From: Bacillota bacterium
Lineage (GTDB): Bacteria; Bacillota; Clostridia; Oscillospirales; Ruminococcaceae
Reading direction: 5' to 3'
NCBI GenBank assembly: GCA_023460035.1
Contig: JAEWRN010000019.1
Location: 56,211-120,210, forward strand
Length of the DNA stretch: 64,000 nucleotides
Part shown: one piece after another, positions 1-8,626 of the stretch
Position numbering within the stretch: position 1 is the first letter of the stretch
Layout of the letters: each line of letters opens with the position of its first letter
Made by a program: the position numbers and the translations under genes
Notes under the pieces: generated by a model
Told to the model about the DNA's origin: nothing
The model's database searches: none
What the model saw: the letters and a program-made list of their open reading frames with translations, nothing else

Positions 1-80
1 TGGGTGCGCAGCTCTGCCAGCAGGTGGCCCGCCTCCACGGCGACCTCGGGCCGTTTTTCAACATAAATGCGATATACCAT
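1..80 (-). CDS. purL: Phosphoribosylformylglycinamidine synthase, N-terminal fragment (cut by window edge)
   Basis: Only the first 26 codons are present. The peptide begins MVYRIYVEKRPEVAVEAGHL, which resembles the start of the long single-chain FGAM synthases of clostridia (the ATP- and glutamine-dependent fourth step of IMP synthesis). An AAAGGAG ribosome site lies about 10 bases before the ATG, inside the end of purD, and only 3 bases separate the purD stop from this start. Position as the last visible gene of the purine operon supports the call. The rest lies outside the window. Confidence 0.8.
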   Translation of the reverse strand, partial: MVYRIYVEKRPEVAVEAGHLLAELRT

Positions 81-83
81 GGG

Positions 84-1388
84 TCAGATGCTCCTTTCGC
101 TGCTGGGGCCAAGGGCCGCCAGTGCCCGCGCGCCGATGTCGCGCCGGTAATGTGCGCCCTCAAAACGAATTTTTGCAGCGCCCTCATACGCGCGCTGCAC
201 GGCTTGCTGTAAATTATCGGCCGTTGCCGTAACGCCCAGCACGCGGCCACCCGCGGTGACAAGGCCCCCCGCCGCCTGCTTTGTGCCCGCGTGGTACACG
301 GTGACACCTGTGCCCGGCAGCTGGCCCTGTGTAAGGCCGGTGATGGGCAGCGCGCGCCGGTAGCTTTGCGGGTACCCGCCGGAGGCCAGCACCACGCAGG
401 CCGCAGCGCCCTGTGCAAACTGCACCGGCACCTTTGCAAGCTGCCCCTCGCTGACCGCCAGCATAATGGTCAATAGGTCACTTTGCAGCAGCGGCAATAC
501 TACCTGCGTTTCCGGGTCGCCAAACCGGCAGTTGTACTCAATCACCTTCGGGCCGTCGGGTGTCAGCATCAGGCCAAAGTACAAGCAACCGCGGAACTGC
601 CGCCCCTCGGCGTTCATCGCCGCCATCGTGGGCAAAAATATCTCCCGCTCGCAGCGCGCGGCAATTTCAGGGGTATAAAACGGGTTTGGGGCAACGGTGC
701 CCATGCCGCCGGTGTTGGGCCCCGCGTCGCCGTCAAACGCGCGCTTGTGGTCCATGCTGCTCACCATTGGCACCATGGTGGTGCCGTCGGTAAAGGCCAG
801 CACGCTGACCTCCGGCCCGGTCAGGTATTCTTCAATCACCATCTGGTTGCCGGCGCTGCCAAACAGCCGCTCGCGCATGATGGTGCGCACCCCGGCCAGC
901 GCCTCTTTTTTATCCTCACAAATCAGCACGCCCTTGCCCAGCGCAAGGCCGTCTGCCTTCAGCACCAGCGGGAACTGATGCGCCTGCTCGACATAGGCCG
1001 CCGCCGCGTCGGCATCGGTAAACACCTCGTACCGGGCGGTGGGGATACCGTATTTTTTCATCAGGCCCTTGCTGAACACCTTGCTGCTTTCAATTTCAGC
1101 GGCGGCAGCCGTGGGGCCAAATGCGGCAATGCCCACCGCGTTCAGCCGGTCCACCAGCCCAAGGGCCAGCGGGTCGTCCGGCGCCACCACCACAAAATCC
1201 AGCGCCTTCTGCTGCGCAAATTCCACGATGCGGTCAATTTCGGTCGCCGGGATCTCGACGCACTGCGCGTCAAACCCGATGCCGCCGTTGCCCGGCAGCG
1301 CATAGAGCTCGGTGATGGTGGGGTTTTCTTTCAGCTTTCGGATGATCGCATGTTCGCGCCCGCCGCCGCCGATCACTGCAACTTTCAT
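84..1388 (-). CDS. purD: Phosphoribosylamine--glycine ligase (GAR synthetase)
   Basis: It makes glycinamide ribonucleotide from phosphoribosylamine, glycine and ATP, the second step of purine synthesis, in the cytoplasm. The 434-residue length is normal for PurD. The N-terminal dinucleotide-like motif VIGGGGREHAI, the ATP-grasp segment LKADGLALGKGV (about residues 143-154) and the metal/substrate region NTGGMGTVAPNPF and EYNCRFGDPETQ are all visible. It is the penultimate visible gene of the purine operon and runs almost directly into purL. The upstream gene is a membrane protein of unknown role, 49 bases away. Confidence 0.97.
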   Translation of the reverse strand: MKVAVIGGGGREHAIIRKLKENPTITELYALPGNGGIGFDAQCVEIPATEIDRIVEFAQQKALDFVVVAPDDPLALGLVDRLNAVGIAAFGPTAAAAEIESSKVFSKGLMKKYGIPTARYEVFTDADAAAAYVEQAHQFPLVLKADGLALGKGVLICEDKKEALAGVRTIMRERLFGSAGNQMVIEEYLTGPEVSVLAFTDGTTMVPMVSSMDHKRAFDGDAGPNTGGMGTVAPNPFYTPEIAARCEREIFLPTMAAMNAEGRQFRGCLYFGLMLTPDGPKVIEYNCRFGDPETQVVLPLLQSDLLTIMLAVSEGQLAKVPVQFAQGAAACVVLASGGYPQSYRRALPITGLTQGQLPGTGVTVYHAGTKQAAGGLVTAGGRVLGVTATADNLQQAVQRAYEGAAKIRFEGAHYRRDIGARALAALGPSSERSI

Positions 1389-1437
1389 CGTTCGTACCTC
1401 CCTTTTTTACGGTGCGGCAGGCCCGCCGCACCCCCGG

Positions 1438-3507
1438 TTATGCGGGTACTTCGTAAATTTTCAGCTGTTCGCTGTCGTAAACACATAAAAAGCCGGCAAA
1501 CTGGGCAGTGGCACCGTCAAAGGCCGGGCAGTACGCAAGGTAGCGAATGCCATGTGCCTTGCAAAGGCTCTGCACCGTGCTGTGTGGGGTATCGGCATTA
1601 AAAATCGCCGTTATTACCGCCAGCCGCTCTTCCACCTGCGCACCGGCCACCCCCATGTTGCTGACGGCATATTTAAAGCTTTCCATATAAGCGCCGCGGC
1701 CTGAAAGGCCGGAGTAGACATTGCTCAGCCCCTCTTGTGCGGCGCCGGTGTGGATGCGGTTGGTGGCAAATAATTCGCCCGGCTGCAATGCCGCGGCAAG
1801 CCAGCGCATGCCGGTTTCCTCTGCCGCCGTCAGCGGCACCGTACCGTGCTGCGCAGTGCTTTGCGCCGCGGTTTCCAGCGGGGATGCCAGCACCTGCAGG
1901 CCCGCAAACGCAAGCTGCGCCTGCATCAGCAGCCCGGTGGCGGCACTGGCGGCAACCAGTACCCCCAATGTGCCCGCCGCCACTTTGCGCACCGCGGGCA
2001 GGCGCTTTGCAAACCAGTTTTTCGCATCGCCCAGCGCGTCCAGCGCCAGCAGGTTGATGAAAAACAGCCCGGCAAAGCCGAAATAGATCTGGCTCATTGC
2101 GTAGTGGTCAAACAGAAAAAACGCTGCCATGCCGCCCACTGCGCCCGCGTGCCAAAACAGGTGCGGCACGTCCAGGCGGGGCAGGCGGCGCACATCCCGC
2201 AGCAGGGCAAACAGGTACAGCGCCACCCCGGCAGGTGCCATGCAAAAGGTTTGCAGCAGCATAAAAACGGGCAGCAGCAGTTTGCCCAAAAGCGGGCTTT
2301 TTGCCGTGATGAGCGCAATATAATTTGCAAAATACGATTTTTGCAACGTGCCCGCAGGGCTGAACACCATGCTGGTGGAAGCACCTGCCGCAAAGTAAAA
2401 CCGGTACAGCAACCAAAACCCGCCGCCCACCAGCAATACAAACAACCAGGCGCCGCCGCGTGAAGTGCCGCCGCGCAGGCCGCCCCATACTACCGCCGCC
2501 ACTGCCGCAATGGCCACGATGCCCGCAACCGGCCCTTTGGCAAAGCAAAGCAGCCCAAAGCAGAGCACCAGTGCCACCCAAAGCGGCGCCCCAGCGCGAA
2601 ATTTTTGCCCGGCCAGCTGCCAAAACAGCAGCACAAACAGGCACAAAAACAGCGTGGCGGTGGCCTGCCCGTTGATGTTGGTCAGCAAATGGCGAATGCC
2701 GGTGTTCCAAAACCGGCTTTGGCCGCTGGGCCACACCTTATAAAGGCTGACACAGCCCAGCAAAAAGGTGGCCGCCAGCAACAGCGCGCTTTTGGCGCGG
2801 CTGCCGCCAAACACCGCCTGCCCCAGCTGCCACAGCGCCCACACCAACAGCGCCAGCAGCAACGGAGTTTGGTAAAAGGCCAGCACATCATATACCGCAA
2901 GACCGCTTGCCATTGAAAGGCCTGCCGCCAAAAGCTCGGTGAGGTAATGGTAGGTCAGCGTCACCCCCGCAAACCGCAGGTCGGCGGGCGGGAAGCCCAG
3001 CAAAAAGCTTTCGGCGTTGCCAAGGTTCCAAAAAAAGTCCTGGCTGGGGGTAATTTGCCCCACGGCAGCCGGGTGGGCAAACAGTCCCGCGCCCGCGGCA
3101 CTGATGAGTGCCAATACCCCTGCAACCGCCGCCAGCGGCAGATATGCGCGCAGCGTTTGCAACACGGCTGCAAACGAGCCACGGCGGCGCCTTGCGGCTA
3201 CCGGCAGGCCCAGCACGGCAGCAAGCGGCAACAGCCGCACCGGCCATACGCTGCCCACCGCGCTGGAAAGCACCGCCAGCCCCGCAAACACCGCAAACGC
3301 CAGCACCAGACCTGCGGCCTGTGCCGCCGGGCCCGCCAGCTTTTTAAAAACCACCTGTGCCGCAAAAAACGCGGGCACCGGCACACACAGCACCCCGCAC
3401 AGCAGCGCAAGGCCATACTCGGCCGCGCTGCCGCCCGCGCGCTGCGCCAGCGCGGCGGCCCCACAAAACGACAAAACGGTCACGGCAAGGGCTGCGGCAT
3501 TGGCCAT
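1438..3507 (-). CDS. Polytopic membrane protein of unknown function inside the purine operon
   Basis: The protein has about 689 residues and roughly a dozen or more hydrophobic segments, beginning MANAAALAVTVLSFCGAAAL. A loop near the N-terminal third reads TPSQDFFWNLGNAESFLLG, and a soluble C-terminal tail of about 120 residues follows the last membrane segment. The overall plan, many helices with an early acidic extracytoplasmic loop, resembles GT-C-type glycosyltransferases or other large polytopic enzymes, but no diagnostic motif is certain. An ATG at 3507 is chosen. A TTG at 3567 would overlap the preceding gene by 28 bases, and neither has a strong ribosome site. It sits between AICAR transformylase and purD in the same orientation. 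I do not recognise the family. Confidence 0.75.
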   Translation of the reverse strand: MANAAALAVTVLSFCGAAALAQRAGGSAAEYGLALLCGVLCVPVPAFFAAQVVFKKLAGPAAQAAGLVLAFAVFAGLAVLSSAVGSVWPVRLLPLAAVLGLPVAARRRRGSFAAVLQTLRAYLPLAAVAGVLALISAAGAGLFAHPAAVGQITPSQDFFWNLGNAESFLLGFPPADLRFAGVTLTYHYLTELLAAGLSMASGLAVYDVLAFYQTPLLLALLVWALWQLGQAVFGGSRAKSALLLAATFLLGCVSLYKVWPSGQSRFWNTGIRHLLTNINGQATATLFLCLFVLLFWQLAGQKFRAGAPLWVALVLCFGLLCFAKGPVAGIVAIAAVAAVVWGGLRGGTSRGGAWLFVLLVGGGFWLLYRFYFAAGASTSMVFSPAGTLQKSYFANYIALITAKSPLLGKLLLPVFMLLQTFCMAPAGVALYLFALLRDVRRLPRLDVPHLFWHAGAVGGMAAFFLFDHYAMSQIYFGFAGLFFINLLALDALGDAKNWFAKRLPAVRKVAAGTLGVLVAASAATGLLMQAQLAFAGLQVLASPLETAAQSTAQHGTVPLTAAEETGMRWLAAALQPGELFATNRIHTGAAQEGLSNVYSGLSGRGAYMESFKYAVSNMGVAGAQVEERLAVITAIFNADTPHSTVQSLCKAHGIRYLAYCPAFDGATAQFAGFLCVYDSEQLKIYEVPA

Positions 3508-3539
3508 TGTAAAGCGGCCCGCTTTGGCCTTTGCCCCGC

Positions 3540-4712
3540 TCAATGGTGAAACAGCCGCAGACCGCAAAACGCCATAGCAATGCCATAGCGGTCACAGGTC
3601 TCGATGACCTGGTCGTCGCGCACCGAGCCGCCGGGCTGGACAATGGCTTCTACCCCGCTGCGGGCAGCGCGCTCGATGTTGTCGCCAAACGGGAAAAACG
3701 CGTCGCTTGCCAGCACGACACCGCGCACCTTGGCAAGGTAGGCCTTTTTTTCGGCCAGCGCTAGCGGCTGCGGGCAGGTGGTAAACACCTGCTGCCACGC
3801 GCCGTCGCGCAGCACGTCGTCGCTCTCTTCGCTGATGTAAACGTCAATGGCATTGTCACGCACCGCGCGGCTGATGCCCGCTTTAAACGGCAGTGCCAGC
3901 ACCTGCGGGTGCTGGCGCAGGTGCCAGATGTCGGCCTTATTGCCCGCAAGGCGGGTACAGTGGATGCGGCTTTGCTGGCCCGCGCCCACGCCGATAGCCT
4001 GCCCGTCTTTGGCATAGCACACCGAGTTTGACTGGGTGTATTTCAGGGTGATAAGCGCCACCAGCAAATCGCGCTTCTGCTCACTGGTCAGCGTTTTATT
4101 TTGGGTCACGACGTTTTGCAGCAGGGTTTCATTGATGGCAAGGTCGTTGTGGCCCTGCTCAAACGTGATGCCAAAAATATCGCGCTGTTCCAGCGCGGGG
4201 GGCGCATACGCCGGGTCGATGACGACGATGTTGTAGCCGCCCTTTTTCTTGGTTTTTAAAATGGCAAGCGCCTCGTCGGTATAGCCCGGCGCAATCACGC
4301 CGTCCGACACCTCTTTTTGGATCAGGTGGGCGGTGGCGGCGTCACACTCTTCGCTCAGCGACACCCAGTCGCCAAAGCTTGACAGCCGGTCGGCACCGCG
4401 CGCGCGGGCATAGGCACACGCGAGGGGGGAAAGCTGCATGCCCTCGACAAAATAAATTTTTTGCAACGCTTCGCTGAGCGGCAGGCCCAGCGCGGCCCCG
4501 GCGGGGCTGACATGCTTAAAGCTGGCGGCGGCGGGCAGGCCGCTCATCGCGGCAAGCTCGCGCACCAGCTGCCAGCCGTTCAGCGCGTCCATAAAATTGA
4601 TGTACCCGGGCCGCCCGTTGAGCACCTGCAACGGCAGTTCGCCCTGCCGGGCAAAAATGCGGGAGGGTTTTTGGTTGGGGTTACAGCCGTACTTCAGTTC
4701 CAGTTCGGTCAT
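3540..4712 (-). CDS. purH: AICAR transformylase, stand-alone (PurH C-terminal domain only)
   Basis: It transfers a formyl group from 10-formyl-THF to AICAR, the ninth step of IMP synthesis. The 390-residue protein starts at MTELELKYGCNPNQKPSRIF, equivalent to the start of the transformylase domain of bifunctional PurH. The N-terminal MGS-like IMP cyclohydrolase domain (about 200 residues) is absent. Conserved blocks FKHVSPAGAA, YTQSNSVCYAKDGQAIG, GAGQQSRIHCTRLA, ASDAFFPFGDNIE and QPGGSVRD are intact. The ATG at 4712 has GGGGAA upstream; longer readings extend only into non-conserved residues. The missing cyclization activity is supplied by the neighbouring PurO-type gene 20 bases upstream. 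Confidence 0.93.
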   Translation of the reverse strand: MTELELKYGCNPNQKPSRIFARQGELPLQVLNGRPGYINFMDALNGWQLVRELAAMSGLPAAASFKHVSPAGAALGLPLSEALQKIYFVEGMQLSPLACAYARARGADRLSSFGDWVSLSEECDAATAHLIQKEVSDGVIAPGYTDEALAILKTKKKGGYNIVVIDPAYAPPALEQRDIFGITFEQGHNDLAINETLLQNVVTQNKTLTSEQKRDLLVALITLKYTQSNSVCYAKDGQAIGVGAGQQSRIHCTRLAGNKADIWHLRQHPQVLALPFKAGISRAVRDNAIDVYISEESDDVLRDGAWQQVFTTCPQPLALAEKKAYLAKVRGVVLASDAFFPFGDNIERAARSGVEAIVQPGGSVRDDQVIETCDRYGIAMAFCGLRLFHH

Positions 4713-4732
4713 TTTACAAGGTTCCCCTTTCT

Positions 4733-5500
4733 TTAGCGCAGCTGCTCGGGGCTGATAATCTCCGGCTTCGCGGGCCCCTGTGTTTTTTCGTAGCGGTTGC
4801 AAATGCGGGTCTGCTGCTCGCCTGCGCCAAGGGGCAGGTAGCGCACAAACAGGCTGATTTTGTTTTCGGTGTCAAGGCTGTTCCACAACAGGTCGGTCAG
4901 CTCGTCAATCGTCTCTGGCAGCGCGACACAGCGCGGCTCGCCCATAAAGCTGGGCAGCGGGTTGCCGTCGCCCTCGTAAGTGTGGATCAAATGCCCCTGC
5001 CCTGCCACCGGCTGCGGGTACTCGTAAAAATACCGCTGCACGGAATCCGGGTTGCCGCCGGCACTTTTGATGATGCTCATGCGGTACCGCATGCGCCCTC
5101 CGGTGCGCTTGATGTAGCCGCTGATGCGCGGGGTGTAGTTTGGGGCGTCCGGCTCGAACTTGCGCCGGCGCAGCGCGCGCGAAAAGCTGCCGCCAAGCTC
5201 CAGCTCGTCATAAATCGTGTCGGTCTGGTCGCCGTTTGTCACAATCAGCACCTGGTCGCCCAATGCGCGCACCGGGGCATACAAAATCAGCGAGGGGTCT
5301 TGCATGCGGCTTTCGTCCGCCGCTTCGGTGATGATGCCGTCACCCCGCTGTGTAAACACGCGGTTACGGCTGTTGGCACTGCGCCCCATAATAAAATAGG
5401 CGGCAACGGCAAACGACCCGCTGGGGCTCAGGCCCAGCAGAACACCCCGGCCGGGGTAACTGTTTTGCCGCAGCAAGCTTTCAAGGTCTTGTGTTCCCAT
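4733..5500 (-). CDS. purO: IMP cyclohydrolase, PurO type
   Basis: It closes FAICAR to IMP, the last step of the pathway. The 255-residue protein resembles the archaeal-type IMP cyclohydrolase fold: N-terminal SYPGRGVLLGLSPSGSFAVA, then YFIMGRSANSRNRVF, and a central GSFSRALRRRKFEPDAPNYTPRIS. It is unrelated to the MGS-type cyclohydrolase domain normally fused in PurH. It lies between purN and the transformylase with short gaps of 3 and 20 bases, clearly co-transcribed. The gene symbol is given by functional analogy with archaeal PurO. Confidence 0.88.
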   Translation of the reverse strand: MGTQDLESLLRQNSYPGRGVLLGLSPSGSFAVAAYFIMGRSANSRNRVFTQRGDGIITEAADESRMQDPSLILYAPVRALGDQVLIVTNGDQTDTIYDELELGGSFSRALRRRKFEPDAPNYTPRISGYIKRTGGRMRYRMSIIKSAGGNPDSVQRYFYEYPQPVAGQGHLIHTYEGDGNPLPSFMGEPRCVALPETIDELTDLLWNSLDTENKISLFVRYLPLGAGEQQTRICNRYEKTQGPAKPEIISPEQLR

Positions 5501-5503
5501 CTG

Positions 5504-6130
5504 TCAAACTCCCTTTCGCTTGTAGTTTTTTTGTGCGCGCCAAAGTGCGGCGCAAAGCTGCTCTACCGCGCGGGGCAGCAGTTTCCACTCGGCCTGCTCC
5601 ATCACGCGGCGCTGCAGCGTGGCGGCATCGTCGCCGCGGTGCACCCGCACAGCACGCTGTGCTACTATTTTACCACCATCCGGTACCTCGTTGACAAGGT
5701 GTACGGTTGCGCCGGTCACTTTTACGCCGGCGGCAAGGGCAGCCTCATGCACTTTTAAGCCATAAAACCCCTTGCCGCAAAAGCTGGGGATGAGGCTGGG
5801 GTGCACGTTGAGGATGCGCCCGCTGTAAGCGGCGATGACCGACGGGCCCAAAATAGAGAGAAACCCCGCCAGCACGACCACCTCAATGTTGTTTTGTTGC
5901 AGCACCCGCAACAGTGCCTCGTCAAAGGTGGCACTGTTGGGGCAGGTTTTGCGCCACACAACCGCCGTTTTTACCCCGGCGCCCGCCGCGCGTTGCAGCG
6001 CGTATACCCCCGGCTTGCTGGCAACCACCAGCGCAAGCTCGGCATGGGGCAGCTTGCCCGCCGCTTTGGCGTCTAAAATAGCTTGCAGGTTGGTGCCCCC
6101 GCCGGACACCAGTACCGCGACCCTTACCAC
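5504..6130 (-). CDS. purN: Phosphoribosylglycinamide formyltransferase (GAR transformylase, folate type)
   Basis: It formylates GAR using 10-formyl-THF, step three of purine synthesis. The start is a GTG at 6130, giving VVRVAVLVSGGGTNLQAI and 208 residues. It is preceded by AGGCGG and overlaps the end of purM by 7 bases. Longer readings add only an arginine-rich non-conserved leader. The formyltransferase signature is intact: the AGFLSILGPSVI segment, then ILNVHPSLIPSFCGKGFYG with the catalytic N-x-H pair, then the G(A)TVH and DGG-KI motifs. Translational coupling with purM fits the tight operon. Confidence 0.95.
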   Translation of the reverse strand: MVRVAVLVSGGGTNLQAILDAKAAGKLPHAELALVVASKPGVYALQRAAGAGVKTAVVWRKTCPNSATFDEALLRVLQQNNIEVVVLAGFLSILGPSVIAAYSGRILNVHPSLIPSFCGKGFYGLKVHEAALAAGVKVTGATVHLVNEVPDGGKIVAQRAVRVHRGDDAATLQRRVMEQAEWKLLPRAVEQLCAALWRAQKNYKRKGV

Positions 6131-7161
6131 AGCTCGACACCGCCTTCGCCTGCGGCAACTTCGCCCAGCAGGTAAGCGTCTTCGCCCTGTGCTTTCAGCA
6201 CCCGCAGCGCTTCGTCTGCCTGCGCCGCACCCACCACGACGCAAAGGCCGACCCCCATATTAAAGGTATTGAACATATCCCGCTCGGGCACACTGCCCGC
6301 CTTGGCGATGCGCTCGAATAGCGGCGGGGTGCGCACGGCCTTTTTGGCAATGCGGGCCACAAGGCCGCCCGGCAGGCAGCGGGGGATGTTTTCGTAAAAG
6401 CCGCCGCCGGTGATGTGGCTGGCGCCCAGCACCCGCACCTGCTTTGCCAGCGCCAGCAGGGGTTTGACATAAATGCGGGTCGGCGCCAGCAGCGCTTCGC
6501 CCAGCGTGGTGCCAAGCTCCGGCAGGTACTCGCCTGCCGCGCCGCCCTCAAGGTCAAACACGCGGCGCACCAGTGAAAAACCGTTTGAATGCACGCCGCT
6601 GGAGGGCAGCGCGATCAGTGCGTCGCCCGCGCGCATGGCCGTGTTGTCAAACATGCGCTCTTTGTCCACAATGCCGACCGAAAAGCCCGCAAGGTCGTAT
6701 TCGTTTTCCGGGTAAAAGCCCGGCATTTCGGCCGTCTCGCCGCCAATCAGCGCCGCACCGGCCTGCACACAGCCCTCGGCCACCCCGGCGACGATTGACG
6801 CAATGCGCTCGGGCACATTTTTGCCGCAGGCGATATAATCAAGGAAAAACAGGGGCGCGGCGCCGCTGCAAATGATGTCGTTGACGCACATGGCCACACA
6901 GTCGATGCCCACAGTGTCGTGTTTATCCAGCAAAAAAGCCAGTTTCAGCTTCGTGCCCACCCCGTCGGTGCCCGACACGAGCACCGGTTGTTTCATGCCG
7001 GTGAGGTCGGGGGCAAACAGGCCTCCAAAGCCGCCAAGGCCCCCCAGCACACCGGGGGTCGTCGTGCGCGCCACATGGCGTTTCATCAGCTCTACCGCGG
7101 CGTACCCGGCAGTGATGTCCACCCCGGCGGCGCGGTAACTGTCGCTAAAGCTTTTTTCCAT
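6124..7161 (-). CDS. purM: Phosphoribosylformylglycinamidine cyclo-ligase (AIR synthetase)
   Basis: It converts FGAM to AIR with ATP, step five. The chosen start MEKSFSDSYRAAGVDI gives 345 residues, the usual PurM length, and has GGGGAGG upstream; the ATG overlaps the purF end by 17 bases. Family motifs include LVSGTDGVGTKLK, DCVAMCVNDIICSGAAPLFFLDY, GGETAEMPGFY and the C-terminal HITGGGFYENIPRCLP. A glycine-rich stretch GGLGGFGGLF near residue 40 is normal for the family. Confidence 0.96.
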   Translation of the reverse strand: MEKSFSDSYRAAGVDITAGYAAVELMKRHVARTTTPGVLGGLGGFGGLFAPDLTGMKQPVLVSGTDGVGTKLKLAFLLDKHDTVGIDCVAMCVNDIICSGAAPLFFLDYIACGKNVPERIASIVAGVAEGCVQAGAALIGGETAEMPGFYPENEYDLAGFSVGIVDKERMFDNTAMRAGDALIALPSSGVHSNGFSLVRRVFDLEGGAAGEYLPELGTTLGEALLAPTRIYVKPLLALAKQVRVLGASHITGGGFYENIPRCLPGGLVARIAKKAVRTPPLFERIAKAGSVPERDMFNTFNMGVGLCVVVGAAQADEALRVLKAQGEDAYLLGEVAAGEGGVELW

Positions 7162-8626
7162 CCTGTGCCTCCCCTGCCGCAGCCTTTGCGGCGGAAATTT
7201 TATGTTCAAACTTGCTTTTTTGTGCCCTGCTGGGTTTCGGTGCCGGGTAATTGCCGGTAAAGCAGCCCTTGCAAAAGCCGCAGGTCGAGCGGTCGGCCAG
7301 CATGTCTAAGCTGTCCACGTCCAAATAACCCAGGCTGTCCACCCCAATGATGGCGCGGATCTCCTCCACCGTGTGGCGGTAGGCGATCAAGCGCTCGCTG
7401 GAGTCGATGTCGGTGCCAAAGTAGCACGGGTATAAAAACGGCGGTGCCGACAGGCGCATATGCACCTCTTTTGCCCCGGCTTCGCGCAGCAGCTGCACAA
7501 TTTTCAGGCTGGTGGTGCCGCGCACGATGGAATCGTCCACCAGCACGACCCGCTTGCCCGCCACCACCGAGGCAATGGGGTTCAGCTTAATGCGCACATC
7601 GTTTTCGCGCTGTTTTTGGCTGGGCGCAATAAAGGTGCGCCCGATGTATTTATTTTTGAGGAAACCAATGTCATACGGGATGCCGCTTTGTTTGGAAAAG
7701 CCCAGCGCCGCGTCGAGGCCGGAATCCGGCACGCCGATGACGACATCGGCTTGCACCGGGTGCTGCAACGCCAAAAACGTGCCGGCGCGCTGGCGCGCCG
7801 TATGCACGCTGGAGCCATCAATCACTGAATCAGGCCGCGCAAAGTAGATAAACTCAAACACACACATCGACGACGGGCCGCCGCAATGGCGGCGCAGGGT
7901 TTTAATGCCGTCGTCGCCTGCAACCACAATTTCGCCCGGCTCGATATCGCGCACAAACTCGGCGCCCACGGCGTCCAGCGCACAGGACTCGCTGGCAAAC
8001 AGCACGCTGTCGCCGATGCGGCCCATGCACAGCGGGCGAAACCCGTGGGGGTCGCGCACGGCAATCAGCTTGCTGGGGGAGGCGATGACGAGACTGTACG
8101 CCCCGGCCAGGGTATCCATTGCCTTTTCGACCGCTTCTTCAATGCTGGGGGTTTCCAGCCGCGCCTTGGTAATGGCATAGGCAATCACCTCGGTGTCGCT
8201 GGTCGTGTGGAAGATTGCGCCCTCCAGCTCGTACTTTTCGCGCAGCTCGGTGGCATTCGTCAGGTTGCCGTTGTGCCCAAGGGCCATGCTGCCCTTGATG
8301 TGCCGCACCACCAGCGGCTGCGCGTTGGCGCGGCTGCCGGTGCCGGTGGTGGCGTAACGGCAATGCCCCACCGCCATTTTGCCGCTGCCCAGTGCCTCTA
8401 ATGTGCGGGGGCGGAACACCTCGTTCACAAGGCCGATATCCTTATGTACGGTAAACACTCCGTCGTCGTTGACCGCAATACCGCAGCTCTCCTGCCCGCG
8501 GTGCTGCAACGCGTACAGGCCGTAATAGGTCAGGGCCGCCACGTCCAGCTGCTCTTTGCCCGCAAACACCCCAAAAACGCCGCACTCCTCATGCAGCTTT
8601 TCTGCCTGCTGTTTGTGCATGCTCAT
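7145..8626 (-). CDS. purF: Amidophosphoribosyltransferase
   Basis: It is the committed step of purine synthesis, making phosphoribosylamine from PRPP and glutamine. A 493-residue class II glutamine amidotransferase, it has a short propeptide followed by Cys15 (EECGVFGVF), the expected mature N-terminal nucleophile after self-cleavage. The PRPP-binding loop VVLVDDSIVRGTTS is intact. C-terminal cysteines in STCGFCKGCFTGNYP match the Fe-S ligand region of the Bacillus subtilis type, so oxygen-sensitive regulation is likely by analogy. The start overlaps the purC stop by 4 bases. Confidence 0.97.
   Translation of the reverse strand: MSMHKQQAEKLHEECGVFGVFAGKEQLDVAALTYYGLYALQHRGQESCGIAVNDDGVFTVHKDIGLVNEVFRPRTLEALGSGKMAVGHCRYATTGTGSRANAQPLVVRHIKGSMALGHNGNLTNATELREKYELEGAIFHTTSDTEVIAYAITKARLETPSIEEAVEKAMDTLAGAYSLVIASPSKLIAVRDPHGFRPLCMGRIGDSVLFASESCALDAVGAEFVRDIEPGEIVVAGDDGIKTLRRHCGGPSSMCVFEFIYFARPDSVIDGSSVHTARQRAGTFLALQHPVQADVVIGVPDSGLDAALGFSKQSGIPYDIGFLKNKYIGRTFIAPSQKQRENDVRIKLNPIASVVAGKRVVLVDDSIVRGTTSLKIVQLLREAGAKEVHMRLSAPPFLYPCYFGTDIDSSERLIAYRHTVEEIRAIIGVDSLGYLDVDSLDMLADRSTCGFCKGCFTGNYPAPKPSRAQKSKFEHKISAAKAAAGEAQDGKKL

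Noticed and set aside
483..1601. Long open frame on the strand opposite purD
   Set aside because: It mirrors a clearly conserved gene, has His/Arg/Ala-rich non-conserved sequence and lacks a ribosome site; such frames are common opposite GC-rich genes.
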